From positions 1,373,822-1,437,821 of the forward strand of contig VFFE01007506.1 in the NCBI GenBank assembly GCA_008921705.1: a DNA stretch of 64,000 nucleotides, in the 5' to 3' direction. The position numbers were made by a program, and so were the translations under genes. The notes beneath the pieces are model-generated. The model made no database searches, was not told the origin of the DNA, and was given only the letters and a program-made list of their open reading frames with translations. The DNA is from Burhinus oedicnemus. Taxonomy: Eukaryota > Chordata > Aves > Charadriiformes > Burhinidae. Below, in pieces: positions 52,401 through 61,868 of this stretch (positions are counted from its first letter, which is position 1; every line of letters starts with the position of its first letter).

Positions 52401-55400
52401 CTGTATTAAAACTCTTACCCAGGAGTACTCGTAATTTGGCCTTAACACTGGAGAATTAGTTGCCTGTAAATATCGTTTGCTGCTTTACCTCCTGCCACAC
52501 AGCCCCAAAACATGAGCTGGACTTGCAAAACAAAAAGGCAGCTCTGCAGAGTATCCCTCTCTGCGTCAGACAGTTGCTCCCAGACACCTTATGAAAAACA
52601 CCCAATAATCTCACTTCCCTGAGCTGCAAGGAAAGAGAGGAAGGAACAGCAGTGACAGCTATTTCAACCATCAGAGACGGCTACTCGATCCCCAGCATTT
52701 GCAGGGGTTTTTGGCCCTGCTCCTATACAAAAGGAGGCAAGGAGGACAGCAGCCCGTTTCTACATGTTACAGGCCATGTGGGTTAATGCACTTCTGGGAA
52801 GGGAGATACTTGGGAGGACTTGAGCTACAAAAGGGATAGAGAGTATGTGATGAATGCCACTTAAAATACCAGTCCGACAGTCCCTAAATGCTTAGTTCTA
52901 TGGTCAGTCTTTATGCGGGAACATTCTGTAAAATGTTGTTGATTTTAGGCAAAGTGGAAGGCACCCTTGCTGTTTGCATGCTGGTAGGCTTTCGCTTGTC
53001 ACCTGTGGTAGACGCTCAAGGTCTGATATGGCACAGCCACATTTCTTGCTGTAGACACCACTCTTCTCCCTTCACCCCCAGCCTGCCGTTTTCATTTTGC
53101 TTTTGTTTCTCTTCTTTGAGGCTGAGGAGAAGCTGGGTAAGAGATGTTTGTTTTGGGAAAAGAAGAAAGAAGACTACTCTTGAATTGTTAAAAAAATGCA
53201 ATGCAGGTTTCAACAAAGAGCCACTTTAAAGAAAGCTAAAGAACTCTATAAAGGTCTCTTCTTTTTTCTTTTTTTTTTCAGAAAACAAAGTCGATGGAAA
53301 CAGCTGGAGACTGTAACTTGGAAAATCGAGAAAGCAAGATGAATAAAACTTCCTGTTTTCCTCTCCTATCCCAACCTGCAGGGGACAGGGGTGGGGGGTA
53401 ACCTCTTCAGCCCCTTTTCAAAACAGATGTTGGATTCCCAAAGGGTTCAGGTTTGCACTATTTTTTTTGAAGCAAAAATATCAATTATTCTTTTGTATGG
53501 TGCTCTAGGGTCTTCAGCTCAGCTACGGCTTGTTGCATGTAGGTAAACGTGGCAGATTCCACTACTTAACTCTAATTAGCATAAAAAATTGATGTTAGTA
53601 AACCTTAATCTTTAAGGCTGATACCTACCATTGTTTTCAACTCCCTGACTCGGCAGAGCTTTCTTAGCTCAATATCTTGCAATTAGCTCCTGTTGTCCTA
53701 CTCACCAGTGCTACAATTCATTGAATGTGAAAACATAGTCGTGAAATTCGGCTTGTGAAAGCTCTTACTGGGGGTGCTAAGACTCCATTCTGCATCATTT
53801 CTCCGCCTCTTTTCAGTTATCGCTTTGGGTGCACAAGCTGAGACACTTCAAGGCTCATGAAGATAAAAAAGTACTGAAGTGTTTCAGGTCAAGCACCCAA
53901 AACTTAAGTTTTATTATTTTGGGTTTTATATTGGCTTAAACACAGGTGCACCACAGCTAAGAGGTGCAGTGGTAAGTTTTCTTGGCTGCTCTCTCAGTAC
54001 GTTCCACTGCTGTAAGAGCACTGAAAACATCGCTAAACTCCTTCTAAAAGAGCAACATAGAAATCTATAAAAATTAGTAGAACCAGAAGATCTCATTTCT
54101 GTTCCTAGCAATGCTATTGACCTCTGAGATCCTGGCCAAGCGACTCAACTCCTCCATATCCCCACTTCCCGCAGCTGTGAAGGGGAAATACTGACCTTTC
54201 AGTAGGACACTTTGAGATTCCTGCCCTAAAGCTTTAGTTTTGTCACAAACATGGAGCAGGGGCCTAAAGTCAGCAGGAAAACAATGAAAGCCCCTTCTCT
54301 CAGTTCAAATGCTTCAAATATTCAGCTCCTACTGCAGAAAGTTGTAACCATTTTGTAAGGCAGACCCACTGTATTATTATGGTTTATATGGCTTAATCAC
54401 TGAATTTAGTAATTTAATTTTTGATAGGGTTTTTTATTGATTTCCAATGATACTGTGAATGCTCAAAATGGAGATGGTTTGGGACTTCTAACCTATTCTG
54501 CAATGAGAAGATTTTCCTTGATTTTTTTCTCGTAGTATCTACATCAGCTCTACCTCTATTTTTCTAACCCTATTATTGAATCCTCACTTTGGCAATTTAC
54601 GTATTTATTATGCATCACCCCAGCACTACATTTCATTTGTGAGGCCAGGCATGTGTTCAGAGTAAGAAGCAGCTATGAAAGCTTGATTTTAAAATAGAAT
54701 TAAAATACACTTACTATCATGTAGAGTTTGTGTCCAGGTACAATCATTCGGAGTAGTGAACCTTGCCAGGTTCTTCTTTTCACTACCTCCCCTAGGAAAC
54801 ACCTGAAGCTCAAAAAATATGCTGTTTAGACTTTTTAGTGTACAAGAGGTTTGGTTAAATTACATCTAAAATTTTAAACAAAGTTCTCTTAAACCCCACA
54901 TACGTGTATAAGCTCCTCAAGCTGCAAAATATGCAAAAGAAATGTCAAAATTCCTGGCAATACAGTGACTGGGGTAGCACCCACAAGAACCAAGCACATC
55001 TGAACACTAAGCATACATGACAGAGCAAAGGCATCACCTGCAGCCACAGTCTGGCAACGGGAAAGAGGTAAAATCAACACAAGCTGAGGAACCATTCCTT
55101 ATGTTTTGCCAGTATCCACTGAATAAGCATTGATTTTCTTTTTTGTTGTCAGGGATGTCTTCTAGCCTAACTCTGAAGATCTAAATCCTCATGCATACCT
55201 ATATCTGAAAGTCTGTGTTTGTTATTTGGGCCCTTGGGTCCTAAATGTTTTACTTGAGGCCCAAAGAGAGGCAAATTTTATCCTTATTTCATTCAGCTAT
55301 ATATTCTGGCTCATTGTTTTTTCCCCTTGCATCTAGAGCTCAGCTGGCCTCAGCTCTGGAACTAGCTGAGCTTTTTTGTTGGTCAGCTGCCAGACATCAC

Positions 55401-56282
55401 TGATTATGTACCAATTTGATTTTTCACATGAAAGAGTATTTTAAGAATAAACCTCTCGCTCATGTTGTTGTTGTTTATCGTGATGTGCACCGAGAAGAGC
55501 AAAAGAAATGGCAAAACAGCGTCTCTCACCTTAATGCATTTAAATCCTCTTTTGTACCTATAGTAGATGACAGGAGCTGCTCTTTGCCATCTCCTTTCTG
55601 TAGTTTTGAGTGGGTGTGAGATATCTCTGCCTCAAAGCAATATGGGACCAAAGCCAATTATTTTGGGGCCCATGGGACTCACCAAAGCTGCTCCCTGTGG
55701 CTGGAGGCACCAGCAGAGCTGGACACGTGCTGTTTGGGCCAGGAAGCCTTGTTGGCATCAATGATCACTCCACTGCCCTGCAAGCACATGGATCTCACCG
55801 GCTTTCTCCAGCTGAGGACTTGGCTCTGAGTCACTCTTCTCTCTAAGGAAAAAGTAAGTGGTTTGATATACAATTTTGTGTTTCAGGGCTGTAAAGGACC
55901 CCTACCTCTCCTGCTCTGGTGAGGGAGCTCTCACCAGACGAGTGGCCATCACAAAGGGACAACCCTGTTGTGCTCACCCCATGTGCATTTGCTTACTTAT
56001 TTCACACAAGCATGAGCCAACATGGATTAACCGGAGCATGGGGAGCAGCAGACATTTAGGTCCATCTCTCTACCCCAAAACAGTAGCCAGAGCAAAATGC
56101 ACACTTCACTGTGCATTTCACTGTGCAGCTGGAGTCATGCAGGTCTTCCCTAGCCACATCGGGGCTTCCGGGGTCCTCCCAGCCTTACTGTCCGTCGCTG
56201 AATTACTCCTGCTGTTCTCAGGACCTTCAGGAGACTTGAAGCTGTGCAATGACAAAGCAGCCTCTTGAATTGTTCTCTCTGC
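49481..56282. other. Non-coding DNA, nothing recognised
   Basis: Unique, mostly AT-rich sequence. Open frames up to 130 codons (55876-56268, plus) and 117 codons (49862-50215, plus) have no recognisable domain. A GC-richer patch at 55.6-55.83 kb carries overlapping frames on both strands. No mobile element was identified. Confidence 0.6.
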
Positions 56283-56362
56283 ATTTAATTTTTATATGAA
56301 ATTTTGGGCTGGGGCCAATAGCGTCATTGGAGCCAGCTGAAGTTTTCACATAAAAATTAAAT
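56283..56362. repeat. 80-bp imperfect palindrome (hairpin-forming)
   Basis: Two 40-base arms meet at 56322/56323 with no spacer. Comparing the left arm with the reverse complement of the right arm gives 31 of 40 identical bases. The outer 13 bases (ATTTAATTTTTAT) are perfect, and two G-U wobbles further stabilise an RNA fold. The centre holds CCAATAGC/GTCATTGG. A transcript of either strand could fold into a stem of microRNA-precursor size. It could alternatively be a tiny palindromic transposon relic. No target-site duplication could be assigned. Confidence 0.7.
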
Positions 56363-56694
56363 TAGAGTATTATTAGAGTACTACGCATGTTAAGCACACT
56401 TGCCCAATGGTGCTTTTCCACTTTTCTTGAAACAAAAGAAGAAAACAGCACGCTCACATCAGATAGAGAAGGTAGCCACTGCTTTTAGTACTGCAGAAAA
56501 ACGTTGCTTCCAACAGCACAGGGTATTTTATCTCCTCATGTGGCTCAAAAATGTTGTTTCCCTGACTTCCCAATCTGCTACACTGAGCACAGCACCATTT
56601 GCAACGTTCCCCAGAAAATGCATCAGTGTTGCCCTCCACCTTGTCAATAAGAAATCTTCCCTGAGACAGTGTTAGCGTGAGACTGACAGGCTCT
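56363..56694. other. Non-coding gap between palindrome and LTR C
   Basis: Nothing recognised. A 91-codon plus-strand frame (56400-56675) and a 90-codon minus-strand frame overlap and are unsupported. Confidence 0.6.
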
Positions 56695-56699
56695 CCTCT

Positions 56700-57347
56700 T
56701 GTTATGGTTTGAGAAACCCACAACAATTTACTGTCATTTAAACAATTATTCTATCACCCGATGACCCCTCCCCACCCAGGAAGAGAAATCGGGAAAAAAC
56801 AAGGAAACCTGGAGGTTGAAATATAAACAGATTTAATAGAATAAGACTAGATAATTAGCAGTAATAACACTACAGAACCAATATTGATCTCGATACCAAT
56901 ATAAAATATACGAGGACTATTCTCAGTCAACTATATCAGTCGGAAGCTGTGCACTCCCAGCAGTGGACAGCAAATGTCAGACACTGCGAGTGCTATGGCT
57001 TTGGGAGGAAGGGAAGGCCTCAAGGGTCTGGCACCGGGGCAAGAATTTCTCTGGATCGCTGCCATCAGGGGAGAGCAGAACTTTGCAACAAACTTTCTAA
57101 TTTATATTGAATGTGACATTCATGGTATGAAATAATCCTGTTGGCCAGCTTGGGTCTAGTGCCCAGGTCTCATTCCTCCTCATCCCTGCACCTGGTGAGC
57201 TCGAAAACACTGGGACCTTAAAACCCGCATACCATAGCTGGCTATAAAGTAAATATTTTCACAAATTCAGACACTAGAGTCTTCTAGAAGTACAGCTTTC
57301 CCAAGCATTAGAAGATAAATTAGTCCTGCATCACTCAAACCAGGACA
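56700..57347 (-). mobile_element. Solo LTR C, diverged relative of LTRs A and B
   Basis: A 648-base element with LTR ends. On the minus strand it starts TGTCCTGGTTTGAG and ends CTCAAACCATAACA. The flanks are CCTCT (56695-56699) and CCTGT (57348-57352), a 5-base duplication with one change. In minus orientation it carries TATAAA within a CAATATAAATTAG context (plus coordinates 57101-57106) and ATTAAA (56832-56837) followed by a T-rich stretch, the usual LTR layout. It shares the end sequences and a CCAACAGG block with A and B but is otherwise clearly diverged, so it is a separate subfamily. No internal retroviral genes adjoin it. Confidence 0.85.
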
Positions 57348-57352
57348 CCTGT

Positions 57353-58001
57353 AGTCACAGTCGGAGCTAGTGAAGTAGCAGCCTGGGGCTACACTCAAAG
57401 GCCAGTGTGCGATATGTCTGCTGACTGGACTGTGTTCACTTGGAAACAGGCTGGATTTTTGCTCTAGTTTAAGTTCATTCATCCGGCTTTGAGCAAGAAA
57501 GTTAAACGGTTTATCATCTAGTGCCATTCTAGGAATACCACAAATGTCTAAAGAAATAAATTGGGAAAGAGGTTTCTGACTCATTAGGAACTTGCATTCT
57601 TGGGTAAATAAAATTCACAGAAATTTCATCGTGTTGCCATATGTTTATTTCTCCAAAGTCATCACTGGGGGGATTTGTTCTGGAGGAAGTTCCCTTTCAG
57701 ATGACACACAACAGGGTCAGTCCATGAGGGAGAGCTATAAACAAGTCAAAGGTTTTCAATTATTTTCTGCAAACCAAAAATACACGAGATAGGACCTTAT
57801 GTCCCCATGGAAGGGTATAGGCTTATAAGCCTAAAGAGAAATTGCAAATATTTGGGGAAATGGACTGAAAGATTCCCGCCCGTCTGTCACAGCCAGATCA
57901 AAAATGTCATGGAAATGGAAAGATACTCATCAAATTCAATAGGCTTTGATATAGCACTGTATATTTTTTCCAGCTACAGATGCAAATTTGTATTATTGAA
58001 T
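57353..58001. other. Non-coding spacer between LTR C and LTR B
   Basis: About 650 bases with no retroviral gene remnant, primer-binding site or polypurine tract that I could identify. The oppositely oriented LTRs on either side are therefore independent insertions and not the ends of one provirus. Confidence 0.7.
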
Positions 58002-58738
58002 GTCCTGGTTTGAGGTAAAACAGGACCAATTCTGTTCAGTAACTTTACTTTTTAGCTAGGCCTCTTCCAACTGCTGGAATTACCAGCATGTTGTGCAGAA
58101 ACTGTTGGCTCTCAGAGTGATGAGACCCATGTTTATGGCTGATGCCAAGGAAAGGGATGCAGAGAGGCTCTTGCTTATCCTTATTCCCATAACACCCAAA
58201 CCCAGCCAACTTTGTTACTTTCCCCATTGGAGGGTGGGAAGCAGAAAAGCGCAGAGGGGTCACACACCTGTGGGGAGGAGCGGACAGGACAGGTGACCCC
58301 AAACTGACCAACAGGGTATTCCAGCCCATCTGCCTCATGCTCAGTGTAAAAGCTGAGGGATCAAAGGGTCAGCTCTGCCTCTTCCTTCAATGGCCAGCGT
58401 CCGAGGAGGACTCTGTCTGTTCGCCTGCCTTTGATCCCTATCCGGAATCCAGATCCGGAATCCAGTTCCCGTCTGTCACTGAGTCCAGTCTGGGACTTCC
58501 CCAGTGCCCACTGGTGACGTGATTGTCATCCTGGGAGCTTGATACAGTTTTGTATATATTTCATTATCTTTCTTTTTATTATTTTATTATTAATATTTCT
58601 TTAAAGTAGTTTAGTTCCTTCTAAACTCTTAAGTCTCTCTTTTTCTCTCTCTCTCTTGCCTCCCTTCAGGAGCAGAGCAAGAGAGAGCGAGCATCTGTCA
58701 TTCCACCGGATTGGGCCAATCTGGCCCAAACCACGACA
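58002..58738 (+). mobile_element. Solo LTR B of an endogenous retrovirus, ERVL-like
   Basis: A 737-base plus-strand LTR that begins TGTCCTGGTTTGAG and ends CCAAACCACGACA. It is flanked by TTGAA (57997-58001) and CTGAA (58739-58743), a 5-base duplication with one substitution. It aligns to LTR A over its whole length with only scattered substitutions and small indels, including extra CT units near 58640-58655 and a short insertion near 58375. The TATA position reads TGTAAAAG (58345-58352) and the polyadenylation word has changed to CTTTAAAG (near 58608-58616). This copy has therefore lost the consensus form of both signals that LTR A keeps. No internal genes remain. Confidence 0.92.
58440..58465 (+). 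repeat. 13-base perfect tandem duplication inside LTR B
   Basis: ATCCGGAATCCAG occurs twice head to tail, identical to the duplication in LTR A on the other strand. Each unit contains the self-complementary word TCCGGA. Confidence 0.85.
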
Positions 58739-58743
58739 CTGAA

Positions 58744-59660
58744 CAAAGCTCTTCCATCATTTCAGGACAGAACTTACTGCAGAACTTGAGAGACAGCCTG
58801 ATGAGAGAAAAGTATATGGCAAAAACACTAATGCTGTTTCAGCTTGGCTCAGCCTATTTAGTCAGTGATTAAGGGTCACTACAAATGATTTGCCAAGGAG
58901 ACTTGAGGGGGAGAAGTACTCAGGTAAACTTCAGTGGGATTCGGGCACAGAAAACTGGACTGATTTGAATGCCAGCTCAAAATGCAATATGAACAGAAAC
59001 AGTTAAAAATAATCTGCTGAATTATCCTTCAAATAACATCCGAATCATAAATTAACATTCAGAGAACAAAATATCTAATGATGACAGAGACTTTGAGATG
59101 ACAGGCATCCTGATAAATGGTGGGAGGTTGAAGAACAGAGGGATATTTAAAAATCTATCAGCAGGCTGTGCAGGGAGGATTTATTTCCTTATAAAGACAC
59201 GATAAAAATACAAACATACCCATAGATTTATGTTCCCTAATTTCCTAATCAAGAAAATACTGAGTGCACAAGATTCAAGAATATCAATGCATAGATATAG
59301 CTGGCTTCAACTACATATATAGGTGCTGCAAATACGGGGATGGTCCCACAGAGCAGCTGCTACTGAGTAACGCATTAGCAATGCACAGAAGTGAGTTCAG
59401 GACACACAAGACTTGAGCCACAAAGCAAAACTCACTGCAGCATAAATGCTTTCAGCATGTTCGTTAAACTGATTAGGGTTGTCTTAAGCCACTTAAAAGG
59501 AGAGCTCAAAAATGAGGAAACTAATGAAAGAGAAGGTCAGAACCAAGGAAAGCAATGGTTTTGTACTGTCTATGGAACCTCAATAAAAGACATTGTGCTC
59601 GCATTCAAGAAGTCAGGACAGAAATAAAGTACATGTGCCCCATTGATCTCAGTCCCCTGA
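58744..59660. other. Non-coding DNA, nothing recognised
   Basis: AT-rich unique sequence between LTR B and the next CR1 tail, with only one 78-codon frame of no known similarity. Confidence 0.65.
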
Positions 59661-59927
59661 AAAGTCCCCCTTATAGCAGCCTTCCAGTGTCTGAAGGGGG
59701 CCTACAAGAAAGCTGGAGAGGGACTTTTTAAAAGGGCATGTAGTGATAGGATGAAGGATAATGGCTTCACACTGGAAGAGGGGAGATTTAGATTAGATTT
59801 TAGGAAGAAATTTTTCACTATGAGTGTGGTGAGACACTGGCACAGGTTGCCCAGAGAAGCTGTGGATGCCCCATCCCTGGAGGTTTTCAAGGCCAGGTTG
59901 GATGAGGCTTTGAGCAACCAGGTCTAG
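59661..59927 (+). pseudogene. CR1 ORF2 C-terminal fragment, 88 codons open to stop
   Basis: In the frame starting at 59661 the sequence is open for 88 codons and closes with TAG at 59925-59927. Along the fragment lie AAFQCLKGAYKKAGEGLF, RACSDRMKDNGF, EEGRFRLDFRKKFF, RHWHRLPREAV and FKARLDEALSNQV. These are the conserved blocks of the CR1 reverse-transcriptase carboxyl end, without internal stops or frameshifts. It has no start codon of its own because of the 5' truncation. It lacks all catalytic domains. Confidence 0.9.
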
Positions 59928-60023
59928 TGGGAGGTGTCCCTGCCCATGGCAGGGGGGTTGGTACTAGATGATCTTTAAGGCCGCTTCCAACTTAAACCAT
60001 TCTGTTATTCTATGATTCTATGA
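59661..60023 (+). mobile_element. CR1 LINE, 5'-truncated 3' end
   Basis: A plus-strand CR1 tail of about 360 bases, recognisable from near 59661. It contains the last part of ORF2, the short 3' untranslated segment and terminal octamers (TTCTGTTATTCTATGATTCTATGA, degenerate first unit) ending at 60023. The 5' break near 59661 is approximate. No clear target duplication was seen. It is similar in subfamily and age to the minus-strand copy at 37.9 kb. Confidence 0.94.
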
Positions 60024-60470
60024 AATTGACTGCAATTCTGATAATCACCACAGTAAGCAAGTCCATAATACACAGTCACATCTCAGGTTTGAAACACTTC
60101 ATTTTTGTTTCCAAAAATCCTTAGGTATTTCTGGGTTATTACACCGGTCAAGGTACAGAGCAGGGTGGCTGCTCACAACCAGAAAATGATGAGCCACAAC
60201 CCTGCCACAGGACTGGAGTTCAGGTGGTCTCATTCCCACTGTCCCAGTGCTGCAGATACACCCAGGCAGGGGTGGGGTGGCCTCCCCAGTCCTGAGGGGT
60301 GTCCTGCATGCTCTGGGACTGATTCCAGTGAGGTGGTCTTTGAACAGTGACAAGTCAACAGCATCTTTGAAGAACAGCACAAGCTCTTCCAGAGGACCTG
60401 GGCAGCGTCTCAGGAGAATGGGATTCTCCAGGAGAACCTCCAAAAGGAGGTTTCATCATGGTAGAAAATA
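60024..60470. other. Non-coding DNA with a small hairpin
   Basis: GC-richer sequence directly outside the left arm of the inverted repeat. It contains a perfect small hairpin, AACCTCC-AAAA-GGAGGTT, at 60435-60452. Overlapping frames on both strands (114 codons minus, 81 plus) are unrecognised. Confidence 0.6.
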
Positions 60471-60531
60471 GGACACTCCTGAGGAAAGTGCTCAGCTTCT
60501 GCTGACAGAAGGGATAAAGTTTCTGGATAAA
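60471..60531 (+). repeat. Left arm of a 61-bp inverted repeat
   Basis: The arm runs from GGACACTCCTGAGGAAAG at its outer end to TTCTGG at 60526 and then ATAAA. Its first 56 bases are identical to the reverse complement of 61676-61731. One mismatch at 60527 and four more matching bases extend the pairing to 61. No matching target duplication was found immediately outside the arms. Confidence 0.95.
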
Positions 60532-61670
60532 AAACTAAAAGCCTCCAAAGTCTCCAAAAATAATTATAAAGCAGAGCCAGCTTATGCCTCAGAATCAGAT
60601 ATAGGATAAGAAGGCTGCAGGGGCTTCAAAACGGGTTCAAACACCACAATTCATGGAGCTCGGCTGATTTTAGTGGGTTCAAGTCCTGGGTGGAGATGTC
60701 TGATCACCATGGGAAACCTCATTTTGTCCTGTTTTGATTGACATATTCACAAATTTGGAGACCCCAGTCTTACGCAAGGGGTTTAATTAAGGAGGATTAG
60801 TATAGTCAATAAAACTTGGTGGTCTCTGTAATGTATTCTGGATCTTTCAGCCAAACCAAGTCAGAGCTGTTTCATCAGATCACTCTCCCTTTTGTTCTCA
60901 GAGTAATTGCATGCAGCTATAACTGGAGATGGATATGCGCCACTGAATTTGTGTTAAGCAGACACTTTGCTTAAAGGGAGATGTCTAGGTCCCAGTTTGG
61001 AAAAAAAAAAAATCACCAAAAGAAGAAAGACTAAAACAAAAGCAAAACAAAAAAAAAGTACTGAGCAAAGTACTAAATGTGAAAAACCACTCGTTTTTAA
61101 AAATGGATCTGACGCTTGTTGTCTTTCCTGCTAGGCATCTTTTAGCTAAACATTTGGAGGTCGGTCATGGAAAGAAGTTCTGCTTACATCATTAGTCACC
61201 TCCATCTGCCAGCAAATAAATCTCACTCAGCTGTTTGTTGAGCCAACAGAAATATGGCAGGGCTAATGGTTTTATTCTTGAAAGAGCCCTGATTGTGTCT
61301 CCCCATTCAGGCTCCGTTTTGTTTGAAAACAAAAGGATTTACTGGCAGAGGGAGTATCCGTTTCATGCCTGCAGATCAGAATTCAAAGACAAGATTTGAT
61401 GGGCAGAGATACAATGGGCAGGCAAAGGTAGTGATAAAAGCACTAATCATCTAATTTAGCGACAATTTCATTCACATACCTCTCTGACCTGCCATATACC
61501 TTTTCCCTTGGACTGTTATGAACAGGAGACTTGCAGATCTCTGTAGCGGTAGTTTATAGTGGCGTAGTTTATATGTGGTACAGTAGTTTTAGTTAAGTAT
61601 TTTGATGCATTGTGATAGTACCAAATAGACTCAGTTGTAGAAGGTTCACAGTTTTCTAATTCAATCATCT
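60532..61670. other. Interior of the inverted repeat, no gene seen
   Basis: About 1.14 kb between the arms. It contains an A run at 61001-61012 that passes into an A-rich stretch to about 61060, and otherwise unremarkable AT-rich sequence. No transposase-like frame was found: no frame of 60 codons or more starts here. If the arms belong to a transposon, this would be a non-autonomous copy. Confidence 0.6.
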
Positions 61671-61731
61671 TTTAGCCAGAAACTTTATCCCTTCTGTCAG
61701 CAGAAGCTGAGCACTTTCCTCAGGAGTGTCC
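61671..61731 (-). repeat. Right arm of a 61-bp inverted repeat
   Basis: The reverse complement of the left arm, perfect over 61676-61731. The sequence outside (TTGGTAAG) does not repeat that outside the left arm (AGAAAATA), so there is no 2-, 4- or 8-base target duplication of the common DNA-transposon types. Confidence 0.95.
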
Positions 61732-61799
61732 TTGGTAAGATAAAGCATGGAAAAAGAAGGGGACCATTCACATGTCTAAATGCTACAGGATTTGATCTG

Positions 61800-61868
61800 A
61801 AATGATTACTTTTCATGGCATCACATCAAATGATCCATCAAATGATTACATTTCATGACATGACATCA
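61800..61868. repeat. Tandem duplication, period 40
   Basis: The 28-base segment at 61801-61828 recurs at 61841-61868 with three substitutions. The shared core starts AATGATTAC and ends ACATCA. Two copies only. Confidence 0.8.

Noticed and set aside
56700..58738. LTR C and LTR B as the two ends of one provirus
   Set aside because: They are in opposite orientation, belong to different subfamilies, have different target duplications, and no retroviral gene lies in the 650 bases between.
60676..60686. GGTTCAAGTCC, an exact tRNA T-arm / B-box word
   Set aside because: No plausible A box, anticodon arm or acceptor stem can be folded around it; a single B-box word is expected by chance.
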